A stretch of DNA of 64,000 nucleotides. Origin: Reichenbachiella agarivorans (GTDB lineage Bacteria > Bacteroidota > Bacteroidia > Cytophagales > Cyclobacteriaceae). The translations under genes and the position numbers were made by a program. The notes beneath the pieces were generated by a model. The model did not search any database. It had not been told where the DNA came from and saw only the letters and a list, made by a program, of their open reading frames with translations. How positions within the stretch are numbered: position 1 is the stretch's first letter; each line of letters begins with the position of its first letter. This document shows positions 1 through 9,210 of this stretch, in pieces. The stretch covers positions 539,001 through 603,000 of the forward strand of contig NZ_CP106679.1 in NCBI RefSeq assembly GCF_025502585.1, written 5' to 3'.

Positions 1-957
1 ACTGTGATGCCCTATTTGAGTTACAACAGAAACCTGAAACTCATGATAGGTGCCATCCCTATGTCTATGTACAAGCTCAACAAAGACGACATAGTTTCCC
101 AAAAGTCACTGTCTGGAATTTCGGCCATCTACACCACCAACGGCTCCTATTTTGTGGCACTATTCAACAGGTTCTTTTTTGCGGAAGACAAATGGAGAGC
201 TAAATTCTTTGCCTTTGGAGGTGATTACTACTCTCAGTTTTTCATGGATGATTTCGAGTTTCCAGGATTCTATGACTATGGCACCAAGGTATACATGGCG
301 AGTGGAAGCATCCAGCGCCAGCTTTTCAATAAACTCTACGCAGGAGTCTCCTATACCTATGCTCACTACAACACCAACTATGAAGATGACGTATTGCCTG
401 AATCCATCACGGAGACCAATGGACTAGAAATCAACGCCTTGCATGACAGCAGAAACGCATTCTACTATCCTTCCCATGGCAAAAAAATCAACCTCAGATG
501 GATCAATTATGGCGAGTGGTTTGGCAATGATGTGACATCAAACAAAGTCGTAGCTGAATACAACCAGTACTTCTCAACCAGGCAGGACAAAGATGTATTT
601 GCAGCGAGGTTTTCTGGTCAATTTGGAGTGGGAGACATTGCCTTTCAGCAGCAACAGACCCTCGGAGGCAAGGATATCCGGGGCTACTCGGAGGGCAAAT
701 ACAGAGGTGACGGCATCATGGCCTTGCAGGGAGAGTACCGTTTCAATTTTAGAGAAAAAATGGGCGTAGTAGGTTTTGCTGGTTTGGCTACATTATACGG
801 CTCAGACACCGATGACTTCAACTGGAAACTCTACCCAGGCTTGGGTGTAGGTTACCGCTACCGAGCTTTCAAAACAGTGAAATTCAACATCGGTCTAGAT
901 GCTGCCGTAGGCAAAGACGACTGGAGTCTCAACTTCCGAATCGGAGAGTCATTTTGA
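1..957 (+). CDS. Omp85/BamA-TamA type outer-membrane beta-barrel protein, C-terminal part
   Basis: The reading frame is open from the first base of the window, so the N-terminal part (POTRA domains or other) is missing. What remains is a run of alternating hydrophobic/aromatic strands typical of a 16-strand Omp85 barrel. It includes a GGKDIRGY segment at about residue 222 that matches the conserved (V/I)RG(F/Y) motif of the sixth extracellular loop of Omp85 proteins, and it ends in a strand closing with a C-terminal Phe, the usual Bam recognition residue. Members insert or translocate proteins or lipids at the outer membrane. Which subfamily it belongs to (BamA, TamA or a patatin-linked form) cannot be told from this fragment. 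Confidence 0.75.
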   Translation, partial: TVMPYLSYNRNLKLMIGAIPMSMYKLNKDDIVSQKSLSGISAIYTTNGSYFVALFNRFFFAEDKWRAKFFAFGGDYYSQFFMDDFEFPGFYDYGTKVYMASGSIQRQLFNKLYAGVSYTYAHYNTNYEDDVLPESITETNGLEINALHDSRNAFYYPSHGKKINLRWINYGEWFGNDVTSNKVVAEYNQYFSTRQDKDVFAARFSGQFGVGDIAFQQQQTLGGKDIRGYSEGKYRGDGIMALQGEYRFNFREKMGVVGFAGLATLYGSDTDDFNWKLYPGLGVGYRYRAFKTVKFNIGLDAAVGKDDWSLNFRIGESF

Positions 958-1312
958 GAGAAAAAACTTGTCTGACATCTGTAATCCAATCTATCCAGCA
1001 AACACTCTAAGTCTTGTTGCAATCGAAACCTTGTACTATTTATATTCTGCATCAACGAGGAGAAAGACTTATTTCCCCCTTCATTTGAGACATCCACACG
1101 ATTAAAACCCATAAGGGGGTGTCATCTCAAAATCCAAGTAGTACCTTTGTAACTCTGTCAAGTACAAAATTGGCATGAGCTTGCATCTCCAACAATACAG
1201 GTTTTGGACTATGTAGGACAAATCTGGCTTCACTCCATGGATTGTCTATTGGTCCTACCAACCGTCGCAGAGGTGTTTATTCAAGAAAGGAAAGAATTAG
1301 AATTAATTAAAA
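958..1312. other. Intergenic region, 355 bp
   Basis: I see no convincing gene here. A TACCTTTG sequence at 1142-1149 matches the Bacteroidota -7 consensus TAnnTTTG and could promote the downstream TPR gene with a leader of about 160 nt, but there is no clear -33 TTG. The arms GTAGGAC (1213-1219) and GTCCTAC (1252-1258) could form a loose hairpin in that leader. Both observations are weak. Confidence 0.3.
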
Positions 1313-1966
1313 ATGAGTAAAGAGGGAAAAGGGAACGTGGAAAGAACAAACATCAATGAGTCGCTAAAGGCTCTGTATTTTTCTGGCAAGGTGAAGCCAA
1401 CATTAAATAAAATCGTTGTTGAATTGAAAAGTGATCCTGACAACATTGAATTGGTACTTTTGGGATGCCAATGTCTGGCGAGATCCAAAGATTATGATCA
1501 ATTGGAGGCATTTGCTGATGAGTCTATCCGATTGGACAACAAGACTGCTGATGGCTACTACTACAAAGGTCTGGCATTGCACCACTCCAAAGGCAAGGAA
1601 CAAGAAGCTCTGATCAACTTTAACGAAGCATTGACTCTGGATCCAGAAAGCACAAGCTACCTCATCGCCAAGGCGAATACACACCTTTTGCTTTTCACAG
1701 ATTACCATTTGCCCATCAAGTTTGCTGAAAAGCACAGAGACAAAGGCGAAGCGTGTCTTACAAAGATCATCTCCCTCGTAGAAGAAAAAGAAAATCCTAG
1801 TTACAAAGACTTGTTGAATATGGGAGATGTGTACATGACGCTCAGTCGAAATCTAGACGCTAAGAAGTACTACATTCACGCCATGAATGCCTACGAAACT
1901 AGCGAAGAATCTAATAAAGACAAGAACATTTACAAAGACATCGTAAAAGGTTCTAACAAAGTTTAA
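1313..1966 (+). CDS. Tetratricopeptide-repeat protein
   Basis: The 217-residue protein has no signal peptide or membrane segment, so it is probably cytoplasmic. From about residue 50 to 200 it has degenerate TPR helical pairs: a stretch with GYYYKGLALHHSKG, then a unit around ALINFNEALTLDPES, and a late unit around NMGDVYMTLSRNLDAKKYY. TPR proteins act as protein-protein adaptors, and nothing in the sequence names a partner. The start codon lies just after an A-rich, purine-rich stretch. The gene stands alone and is followed at once by a strong hairpin, so it is probably monocistronic. Its function is unknown. Confidence 0.75.
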   Translation: MSKEGKGNVERTNINESLKALYFSGKVKPTLNKIVVELKSDPDNIELVLLGCQCLARSKDYDQLEAFADESIRLDNKTADGYYYKGLALHHSKGKEQEALINFNEALTLDPESTSYLIAKANTHLLLFTDYHLPIKFAEKHRDKGEACLTKIISLVEEKENPSYKDLLNMGDVYMTLSRNLDAKKYYIHAMNAYETSEESNKDKNIYKDIVKGSNKV

Positions 1967-1974
1967 ACAAATTC

Positions 1975-2007
1975 ATTAACGAGATTACTTGAAGTAATCT
2001 CGTTAAT
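1975..2007 (+). terminator. Hairpin terminator after the TPR gene
   Basis: This is a perfect 15-bp inverted repeat (arms 1975-1989 and 1993-2007) with a 3-nt loop, 8 nt after the TPR stop codon. There is no long T-tract, so termination strength is uncertain. Confidence 0.6.
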
Positions 2008-2031
2008 CATAATTCCAGACAATCAGACCTG

Positions 2032-2094
2032 CTACAACCCTAGGATTTTCTTAAGTTCCATTTCGTCGGATCTCTGACCTACGAAAATATAAGT
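2032..2094 (-). pseudogene. Relic of a sugar-isomerase C-terminus (about 20 codons)
   Basis: Read on the minus strand, this short open stretch encodes SDEMELKKILGL followed by a stop. That closely matches the C-terminus of the TIM-barrel isomerase at 4549-5610 (TDEKQLKKILGL). The match also holds at the DNA level over roughly 35 bases. The frame is closed by a stop upstream and nothing else of the gene is present. It looks like the eroded 3' end of a paralogue or of an old local duplication. A chance match of a short Lys/Leu-rich tail is possible. Confidence 0.4.
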
Positions 2095-2300
2095 TTACAG
2101 GATGTATTTACTCAGTTGAGTCTCCCCAACCCAACTATCCACATTCAGGTTTCGTTAAAAGCTCAGCTAGATCAAAAGTCTAACAATAGATGCTAATATT
2201 TGTCTAAATTCAAGTGGATTTCCTATAAATTATAGAACCAAGTAAAGCATATAAACACCCTGTAGCACATGATCCGAAACCTTTCAAAAAATGAGAGTGA

Positions 2301-4451
2301 ATGATAGTATTGAGCCTATTTGAAACAACATTACCGTTGACCAATCCAGTATTAAAATTCTTCTTGATATTGGTCATCATTCTGTTTGCCCCGATCATTC
2401 TTAACAAAATAAAAATACCTCATCTGCTTGGACTAATCATAGCAGGTGCGGTCATTGGCCCCAATGGTTTCAACTTGATGGAGCGAGACAGTGGTATTAT
2501 TCTCTCTGGGACAGCTGGGCTTTTGTACATTATGTTCCTTGCGGGCTTGGAAATAGACCTTGTAGATTTCAAAAAAAACAGAAAGAAAAGCTTAGTCTTT
2601 GGATTGTACACTTTTATTATCCCCATGATCTTAGGTACTTTGACAGGACTCTACATTCTAAGGTTCTCAACCTTTACCTCTGTGCTATTAGCAAGTATGT
2701 TTGCATCACATACACTTATTACCTACCCTTTAATTAGCAAGTTAGGTGTTTCAAAAAACAAGGCGGTAAACATCACTGTCGGGGGCACCATGATCACTGA
2801 CACTTTGGCCTTGCTAGTACTTGCTATTGTAGTGGATATGACTACAGGGGAGGTCAATGCTGAATTCTGGATAAGATTATCCGTATCAATTCTCATCTTT
2901 GGATTTACCGTCATGTTCCTCTTTCCCATTCTTGGACGATGGTTTTTCAAACGTTTTGAAGACAATGCATCTCAATATATTTTCGTTCTGGTCATGGTCT
3001 TTCTTGGTGCTCTCATGGCTGAATTGGCGGGGATTGAAGCCATAATTGGTGCTTTTATGGCAGGTCTGGCGCTGAATAGGCTGATCCCTCACACCTCGCC
3101 ATTGATGAATAGAATTGATTTTGTGGGCAATGCGATTTTCATTCCCTTCTTCCTCATTGGAGTGGGAATGTTGATAGATTACCAGGCCTTTTTCAAAGAT
3201 CTAGAGACTATCAAAGTTGCCATAGTGATGATCACCGTAGCAACTACTGCAAAATTCCTTGCTGCATGGCTTACTCAAAAGACATTTAGCCTATCTGCTG
3301 ACGAACGACGATTAATTTTTGGGTTAAGCAACGCACAAGCCGCAGCTACCCTAGCAGCAGTTTTAGTTGGCTATAATATCATTCTAGGTGAGACAGAAAC
3401 AGGAGAGCCCATAAGATTACTAAGTGATAGTATTCTAAATGGGACAATTTTGATGATCCTTTTCACTTGCACACTTGCATCGTTTGCAGCGCAAAAGGGG
3501 GCGTCAAATATAGCCTTATCAGAAGCAAATGAGAACCTAACAGATGAAGATCAAGCCACCCAAGAAAAAATTCTGATTCCCGTCAGCAATTTAGAAACAA
3601 CCGATGAGCTCATTAATTTAGGTATTACCATTAAATCAAAAAACAACAAGACTGGCTTATATGCTCTCAGCATCATTGACAACAATACAACTGATGGCTC
3701 AGCTGACAAAAAAGCCAAGAAAATCCTCAGTAAAGCAAGTGTGACCGCATCAGCTACAGATAATCATTTGAACGAACTCCTCCGCTATGATTTGAATATT
3801 GTAAATGGAATCATTAGTGTGATAAGGGAACAAAAAATCAGTGCTTTAATTTTAGGCCTTCACATCAAAAACGGGCTATCAGATAGTTTCTTGGGTGAGC
3901 TGACAGAAGACTTTTTGACTAAATGCAACACCACTACTTTGATTTATAAGCCTGTTCAGCCTTTAGGAACCATCAAGAAGCATATCATTGTGATTCCAGA
4001 AAATGCTGAAAAGGAAATCGGGTTTCCATTTTGGCTAATCAAGGTGTGGAATATTGCAAAAAACTCAAGCACTAAACTCGTTTTTTATGCAACAAAGGAA
4101 ACATTAGACTTTATAGAGAAAGTCCAATCAAAACATCCAATAACAACCGAATTTATAGAATTTAATGATTGGAATGACTTTCTAATTCTTACAAAAGAAG
4201 CTAACAAAGATAACAATTTAATCATTGTCCTAAGCAGGAAGGACAAGCCTTCATACCACAGCTACATGAGCAAAATCCCTAGATATCTAAACAAGTACTT
4301 CAAAGACACGAGTTACATCTTGATATATCCCATGCAGACTGGTGTAAGAGACTCTTCAAAATTAAATTTGAAGGATCCTACATTGATTGAATCTCTCGAG
4401 AAACTTGACGAAATAGGAAAAACGATTACAAGAATATTCCGCCGTGGATAA
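2301..4451 (+). CDS. CPA2-family cation/proton antiporter with C-terminal cytosolic domain
   Basis: The 716-residue protein has two parts. Residues about 15-400 hold 11-13 hydrophobic segments typical of the Na+/H+ exchanger family (Na_H_Exchanger, CPA2/KefB-like). These include the early PHLLGLIIAGAVIGP helix pair, ITVGGTMITDTLALLVL in the core with the ion-binding-type T-D, and GIEAIIGAFMAGLALNR. Residues about 420-716 are soluble, with a layout like two universal-stress-protein-type Rossmann domains, an arrangement common in Bacteroidota antiporters. The likely role is Na+ or K+/H+ exchange at the inner membrane and pH or osmotic homeostasis. It stands alone, convergent with the isomerase operon. 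Ion specificity cannot be read from the sequence. Confidence 0.85.
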   Translation: MIVLSLFETTLPLTNPVLKFFLILVIILFAPIILNKIKIPHLLGLIIAGAVIGPNGFNLMERDSGIILSGTAGLLYIMFLAGLEIDLVDFKKNRKKSLVFGLYTFIIPMILGTLTGLYILRFSTFTSVLLASMFASHTLITYPLISKLGVSKNKAVNITVGGTMITDTLALLVLAIVVDMTTGEVNAEFWIRLSVSILIFGFTVMFLFPILGRWFFKRFEDNASQYIFVLVMVFLGALMAELAGIEAIIGAFMAGLALNRLIPHTSPLMNRIDFVGNAIFIPFFLIGVGMLIDYQAFFKDLETIKVAIVMITVATTAKFLAAWLTQKTFSLSADERRLIFGLSNAQAAATLAAVLVGYNIILGETETGEPIRLLSDSILNGTILMILFTCTLASFAAQKGASNIALSEANENLTDEDQATQEKILIPVSNLETTDELINLGITIKSKNNKTGLYALSIIDNNTTDGSADKKAKKILSKASVTASATDNHLNELLRYDLNIVNGIISVIREQKISALILGLHIKNGLSDSFLGELTEDFLTKCNTTTLIYKPVQPLGTIKKHIIVIPENAEKEIGFPFWLIKVWNIAKNSSTKLVFYATKETLDFIEKVQSKHPITTEFIEFNDWNDFLILTKEANKDNNLIIVLSRKDKPSYHSYMSKIPRYLNKYFKDTSYILIYPMQTGVRDSSKLNLKDPTLIESLEKLDEIGKTITRIFRRG

Positions 4452-4548
4452 TACCCACCATAACAATCGAACTGTTGTATTTGACAAGAAACTGCAATTG
4501 TCTTCACAAAGCAGTTCCTCTTAAGATCTCACAAAACAATATTTTGAT

Positions 4549-5610
4549 TCAATTTCCCAATCCGAGAATTTTCTTCAGTTGCTTTTCATCAGTATCTCCT
4601 CCTGCAAAATCGTCAAAAGTCTTGTCAGTCACCTCGATGATATGACTAGCGATGAAGGGAGCCCCTTCTTTGGCTCCTTGCTCTGGTGATTTGATACAGC
4701 ATTCCCACTCCATCACAGCCCAGCCATCATAGCCATATTGACTCAGTTTGGTAAAAATGCTTTTGAAGTCTACCTGTCCATCACCCAAAGAGCGAAATCG
4801 CCCAGGTCTGTCGATCCAGTCCTGATAGCCTCCATAGACACCTGATCTACCCGATGGGTTGAACTCAGCATCTTTGACATGAAACATGCGAATGTACTCA
4901 TGGTAAATATCAATGTACTGCAAATAATCCAGTTGCTGTAGCACAAAATGACTCGGATCATAGAGCATTTTGACCGATGGATGATGATTGGTTGCCTCCA
5001 AGAATCGCTCAAATGTCACTCCGTCGTGCAAGTCTTCTCCAGGATGAATCTCATAGCACAACTCGACCCCTTGCGCATGACAATGATCCAATATCGGCAG
5101 CCATCTCTTCGCCAACTCCTCAAATCCAACCTCTACCAATCCAGCAGGTCGCTGTGGCCAAGGATACATCGTATGAAAGAGCAGCGACCCTGAGAAAGTA
5201 GCCATGACACTCAATCCCAAATGCTTGCTGGCACTGGCCGCAGACTTGACCTGATTGATTGCCCACTCTGTGCGCTCCTTGGGCTTGCCATGGAGATGGG
5301 CTGGCGCAAAACCGTCAAACATGCTGTCATAAGCTGGGTGTACTGCCACCAACTGCCCCTGCAAATGGGTCGACAACTCTGAGATTTCCAATCCAGCTGC
5401 TCTCACAGTAGCTTGGATTTCGTCACAATATTCTTGACTGGCACCTGCCTTTTCTATATCAATGACACGCTTGTCCCATGCTGGGATTTGTACCGCTTTG
5501 TAGCCCAAACCAGCCGCCCATTCGCAGATGTTTTTTAGATTGTTGAAGGGTGCTTCATCTCCTAAAAATTGGGCTAAGAAGACCGCAGGCCCTTTGATTG
5601 TTTTCATCAT
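4549..5610 (-). CDS. Sugar phosphate isomerase/epimerase, xylose-isomerase-like TIM barrel
   Basis: This 353-residue cytosolic protein belongs to the AP-endonuclease-2-like TIM-barrel superfamily. Metal-ligand positions are visible: a Glu in LCYEIHPGED, an Asp-His pair in YDPSHFVLQQ, a His in FHVKDAEF and a C-terminal Glu in AVMEWECC. Family members isomerise or epimerise sugars or keto-sugars with a divalent metal. The start ATG overlaps the stop of the upstream oxidoreductase gene as ATGA, so the two are translationally coupled. A second ATG follows directly and could be used instead. With the Gfo/Idh/MocA dehydrogenase and an MFS carrier it probably forms a small catabolic unit for a sugar or cyclitol. 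The substrate is unknown. Confidence 0.8.
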   Translation of the reverse strand: MMKTIKGPAVFLAQFLGDEAPFNNLKNICEWAAGLGYKAVQIPAWDKRVIDIEKAGASQEYCDEIQATVRAAGLEISELSTHLQGQLVAVHPAYDSMFDGFAPAHLHGKPKERTEWAINQVKSAASASKHLGLSVMATFSGSLLFHTMYPWPQRPAGLVEVGFEELAKRWLPILDHCHAQGVELCYEIHPGEDLHDGVTFERFLEATNHHPSVKMLYDPSHFVLQQLDYLQYIDIYHEYIRMFHVKDAEFNPSGRSGVYGGYQDWIDRPGRFRSLGDGQVDFKSIFTKLSQYGYDGWAVMEWECCIKSPEQGAKEGAPFIASHIIEVTDKTFDDFAGGDTDEKQLKKILGLGN

Positions 5611-6743
5611 ATTGTAATCCAGACGTTACCGTCTTTGTTTGATTTGACAACTTTTTCTATAAAGTGCATCCCTCTTACCCCGTCTTGCACTGTAGGAAAC
5701 TCACCATTCTCCAGTTTTTCACCTCTTACAGCTTTGGCCATCCCACGGTAGAGGTTGCCCATCGCATCAAATATCCCCTCTGGGTGACCAGGAGGCATCT
5801 TGGTACTGTCCTTGGTGAATTGTGCATTGTAGCTATGACCAGGCTTCAGGATTTGAAGTGGGTGGTTTTCTTTGAGCAAAGTCAGCTCGTTGGGATTCTC
5901 TTGCTGCCATTTCAAGGCTCCCTTATCACCATAGACCATGATCATGATGTTATTTTCTTCGCCCGTAGCGATCTGACTCGAACGCAAAACCCCCTTTGCA
6001 CCGCCTGCTAGACGCAACAACACTGTACCATCTACATCCAGTGTGTTATCCTTGTACAGTGTATTCAAATCCGACAGCACAGCAGTGATTTCGATCCCTG
6101 TCGTGTATTCCACGAGGTTGAAACCATGCACACCAATGTCTCCCATGCAACTAGATATCCCTGCTCTTTTCGGATCGAGTCTCCAGATAGATTTTCGCAA
6201 TTTCTCATCATGAATCAAAGGATTGATCCACCCTTGGTAGTACTGCACGTCTACTCTCTGGATGGTTCCTACCTCACCAGCAGCGATCATGGTTTTCATC
6301 TGACGTACCATCGGATAGCCTGTGTATGTATGAGTCAGGCACAATTGCTTGCCACTAGACTTGACCAAATCTGCCAAAATCTCTGCCTCTGCAGAAGTCA
6401 TCGTCATTGGCTTCTCGCAGACTACGTGAAAGCCCCCTTCGAGTAGCTTTTTTGCCATGTCAAAATGCAGAAAATTGGGCGTCACGATAGAAACTACTTC
6501 TATTCGCTCTGACTCTGGCAAGAGATTTTCCTTTTTGATCAAAGTTTCGGTATCTGGATAAACACGGCTGGCGTCCAACTGCAAGTCACTGGCAAACTCC
6601 AATGCCTTGTCGTAATCAGAGTCAAATGCCCCTCCTACCAATTCGTATCGCTCACCCATGTAGGCCGCGATTCTATGTGCAATCCCGATGAATGCTCCTT
6701 TGCCTCCTCCGAGCATTCCGAGTTTTATTCTTCCTTTTCCCAT
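5607..6743 (-). CDS. Gfo/Idh/MocA family NAD(P)-dependent oxidoreductase
   Basis: The 378-residue protein opens with a Rossmann fold (LGMLGGGKGAFIG near residue 8) and has the family hallmark EKP motif (VVCEKPMTM, about residue 111), whose Lys contacts the substrate. The C-terminal alpha/beta domain follows. Such enzymes oxidise or reduce sugar hydroxyls (inositol, glucose and 3-keto-sugars among known substrates). It lies between the MFS gene upstream (117 bp away) and the isomerase downstream (4-bp ATGA overlap), so the three are probably one operon under the divergent AraC regulator. In other Bacteroidota, Gfo/Idh/MocA plus this TIM-barrel type often appear in 3-keto-glycoside catabolism. 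That link is only suggestive here, because no GMC oxidoreductase or DUF1080 protein is present. Confidence 0.85.
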   Translation of the reverse strand: MGKGRIKLGMLGGGKGAFIGIAHRIAAYMGERYELVGGAFDSDYDKALEFASDLQLDASRVYPDTETLIKKENLLPESERIEVVSIVTPNFLHFDMAKKLLEGGFHVVCEKPMTMTSAEAEILADLVKSSGKQLCLTHTYTGYPMVRQMKTMIAAGEVGTIQRVDVQYYQGWINPLIHDEKLRKSIWRLDPKRAGISSCMGDIGVHGFNLVEYTTGIEITAVLSDLNTLYKDNTLDVDGTVLLRLAGGAKGVLRSSQIATGEENNIMIMVYGDKGALKWQQENPNELTLLKENHPLQILKPGHSYNAQFTKDSTKMPPGHPEGIFDAMGNLYRGMAKAVRGEKLENGEFPTVQDGVRGMHFIEKVVKSNKDGNVWITI

Positions 6744-6860
6744 TTTTTTGATTCTATTTTATGGATTTAAAATTTCAACTTTCATCAACGATCAATATCT
6801 AAATTTTACTTGTTCTAAGACAATCAATAGACTATCAACCCTGGACAATCGACTTAATAA

Positions 6861-8018
6861 CTAAGCTGCCTTTTTAGAAAAGTGCAATGCCCCAAATGCG
6901 ACTATCAAGATGGCTGGCAAAATCGCCATGATTCTCAGTGTATCTGCGCCACTACCATTGGTATCCATGAACAAGCCCATCAACCAAAGCACAACTGACA
7001 CTGAAAACATCCCTACACCTCCCATGATAGAAAGACCCAGAGCGCCACTTTCTGGTACTTTGTCCGCCACAAAGCTCAACATCGTGGGCCAGAAGTAACA
7101 AACGCCTACGGCAAATACACCTGCCGCAGCAAAAGTCATCATCCCTGATGCATAACTCAGCCATATCAGTCCAATACATGAAAATATCGCCGAAAACATC
7201 AACATTTTCGTGATGCTTAGTTTCTTCACAATATCCCCTGCAAAGAAACGACCCACTACCATGATGCCGTTGACAAATGCCAATATCAGCAGTGGTGCTA
7301 CGCCAGACTTGCTCAACAAGGAATCGATGCGCTGACCTGTCCCCAACTCAGTGGTAGCAGTCAACATCATACACAATACCAAGAAAATGAAGAGTGGAGA
7401 AACACAAGCCTTCAACATATCGACATTGGACACGCCCAAACTAACTCTCTCAGTCTGGGGCAATTGCTTGCCAAAAAACAAGAACACATAGCCCAATAAA
7501 GGGATGAACAAAGTGCCAACCAACACCATCCAGCTCAAGCCCATCATATCGACTAAAACATAACCCAACACACTACCAATCACAATCCCCAAGGGAAACC
7601 AGATATGAAAGCGATTGAGCATTTTCGTTTTTTCGTCTGGAAACAAAGTTGCTACCAGTGGATTACAAGCCGCCTCTACCATCCCGTTTCCAATTCCGAT
7701 GAGCATGGTACCTGTAAACAAAGTCCAAAAATCGTGTGCGAAAAGTGTCAAGACTATACCTGAGAGATGCCCCAGCATCGCCAGATTTATGATTTTTTTC
7801 ATCCCAAAATAATCGACCAGTGGGCCGCCGATCATCATGGCCAAGGTAAATCCCCAAAAGGCTGGGCCAAAAGCCAGCCCGATCTCCTCGCTGGTCAATC
7901 CATAGTCTGACATAAATACTCCTTCGAGCTTGGCTCGAATAGCAAAAGTCATGGAGGTAGTCGTCAATGCCATACAGCTGGCAACAAACAATCGATTTTT
8001 AGTAATTACGTCAGTCAT
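6861..8018 (-). CDS. Major facilitator superfamily transporter
   Basis: The 385-residue protein has about 12 hydrophobic segments. After helix 2 comes a GGPLVDYFGMKK loop, a variant of the MFS GxxxDxxGRR signature, and the first half contains GIGNGMVEAACNPLVATLFPD, reminiscent of the FHS/fucose-permease-like branch. It is therefore probably an inner-membrane sugar (or sugar derivative)/H+ symporter. It is the first gene of the minus-strand operon with the oxidoreductase and the isomerase, and it diverges from the AraC gene across a 126-bp intergenic region that must hold both promoters. The substrate is unknown. Confidence 0.8.
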   Translation of the reverse strand: MTDVITKNRLFVASCMALTTTSMTFAIRAKLEGVFMSDYGLTSEEIGLAFGPAFWGFTLAMMIGGPLVDYFGMKKIINLAMLGHLSGIVLTLFAHDFWTLFTGTMLIGIGNGMVEAACNPLVATLFPDEKTKMLNRFHIWFPLGIVIGSVLGYVLVDMMGLSWMVLVGTLFIPLLGYVFLFFGKQLPQTERVSLGVSNVDMLKACVSPLFIFLVLCMMLTATTELGTGQRIDSLLSKSGVAPLLILAFVNGIMVVGRFFAGDIVKKLSITKMLMFSAIFSCIGLIWLSYASGMMTFAAAGVFAVGVCYFWPTMLSFVADKVPESGALGLSIMGGVGMFSVSVVLWLMGLFMDTNGSGADTLRIMAILPAILIVAFGALHFSKKAA

Positions 8019-8144
8019 GTCTTCATGTTATTAGTTACTGGTTATTGTATAAATTTACCCACAACATGCTCAGCACAGATAATTTTACAAAAAACCCTAA
8101 GCAACTTATTCAATTCAAAGCAAAGAGTTGTTTAAAATATCGCA

Positions 8145-9176
8145 ATGAACAAAATTAAACAAGACACGCTCTCTTTCATGGGAGAAAATGGAGCTGTATT
8201 TTATGCAGACACTTGCCTGCCCTTGGTGGATGCCACTGAGAGGGGAAAGGTTGAGTTCAAAGCTCTTGCACGGCATCATTATCCTGGCGAAAGACTGACA
8301 CAGGATACCGAAGGTCTCAATACCATCGGCTACTGGAGCGCCAATGAGCCACAGGACTGGGGATTGGACTGGCATAGAAACGAAGGTTTGGAGTTTCACT
8401 TTCTAGAATCAGGCATCATGCCCTACTCCATCGAAAAGCACGAAATGGAATTGTTACCAGGAGACTTCACCATCACTAGACCTTGGCAACAGCACAAAGT
8501 CGGCAACCCTGAAGTAGGGATTGGGAAATTCTTTTGGATCATCATCGATGTGGGAGTCCGTAGACCGCATCAACCATGGGTCTGGCCAGATTGGGTGGTG
8601 CTCTCTGATGTAGATTTACAGCGTCTCAACATGTTGTTGAGACACAACGAACAACCTGTATGGAAGGCTACCAATGAAATCAAAGCTTGTTTCAAACACA
8701 TCAACCACACACTCCACCAAGATGTAAACGGCTCTTCATCCTCCAGACTCAGACTGCATATCAACGAACTATTGATTTTGCTTTTGGATATGTTTGACAG
8801 AGGGAAGATGGAACTCAACGAAGCACTCACGAACAGCATGCGCTCCGCCAAGCAGTTTCTCTCCGAGCTCAGCAATAACTTGGCACATCCCTGGACAATT
8901 GAAGAAATGGCGGCCTCATCTGGTCTGGGCGTGACAAGATTCACGCATCACTGCAAGCAACTCACCAACCTCACGCCCATGCAATTGCTCACTCAAAAGA
9001 GACTGAAATGGGCCAAAAGTCTATTGATCGAAAACAAAGAGATGAGCGCAACACAGGTCGCATTTACCTGTGGTTTTGCTACCAGTCAGTATTTTTCTAC
9101 TGTATTCAAAAAGCACGAAAACTGCTCGCCGCAGGATTATAGAATGAAAATCGTAGCTCAAAGTACTTATAACTAG
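8145..9176 (+). CDS. AraC-family transcriptional regulator
   Basis: The 343-residue protein has an N-terminal cupin-like sensory half (about 60-150, with HFLESGIMPYSIEKHEMELLPGD strand patterns) and a C-terminal AraC double helix-turn-helix (about 240-335). The latter has WTIEEMAASSGLG as the first HTH and MSATQVAFTCGFATSQYFSTVFKK as the second, with the conserved GF..SQYFS..FKK signature. It is divergently placed from the MFS-oxidoreductase-isomerase operon, the usual arrangement for a local activator responding to the transported sugar. The cytochrome c gene follows 34 bp downstream and may be co-transcribed. Confidence 0.88.
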   Translation: MNKIKQDTLSFMGENGAVFYADTCLPLVDATERGKVEFKALARHHYPGERLTQDTEGLNTIGYWSANEPQDWGLDWHRNEGLEFHFLESGIMPYSIEKHEMELLPGDFTITRPWQQHKVGNPEVGIGKFFWIIIDVGVRRPHQPWVWPDWVVLSDVDLQRLNMLLRHNEQPVWKATNEIKACFKHINHTLHQDVNGSSSSRLRLHINELLILLLDMFDRGKMELNEALTNSMRSAKQFLSELSNNLAHPWTIEEMAASSGLGVTRFTHHCKQLTNLTPMQLLTQKRLKWAKSLLIENKEMSATQVAFTCGFATSQYFSTVFKKHENCSPQDYRMKIVAQSTYN

Positions 9177-9210
9177 AAACCAAACAAATCAACTAGAAAA
9201 CCAAAAAAAC

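Noticed and set aside
1083-1130. Possible hairpin with TTTGAGA and TCTCAAA arms after the Omp85 gene
   Set aside because: Only a 7-bp match with a long loop and no T-tract; too weak to list as a terminator.
2190-2202. TAATATTTG as a -7 promoter element for the antiporter gene
   Set aside because: Spacing within the consensus is off by one base and no -33 TTG is present.
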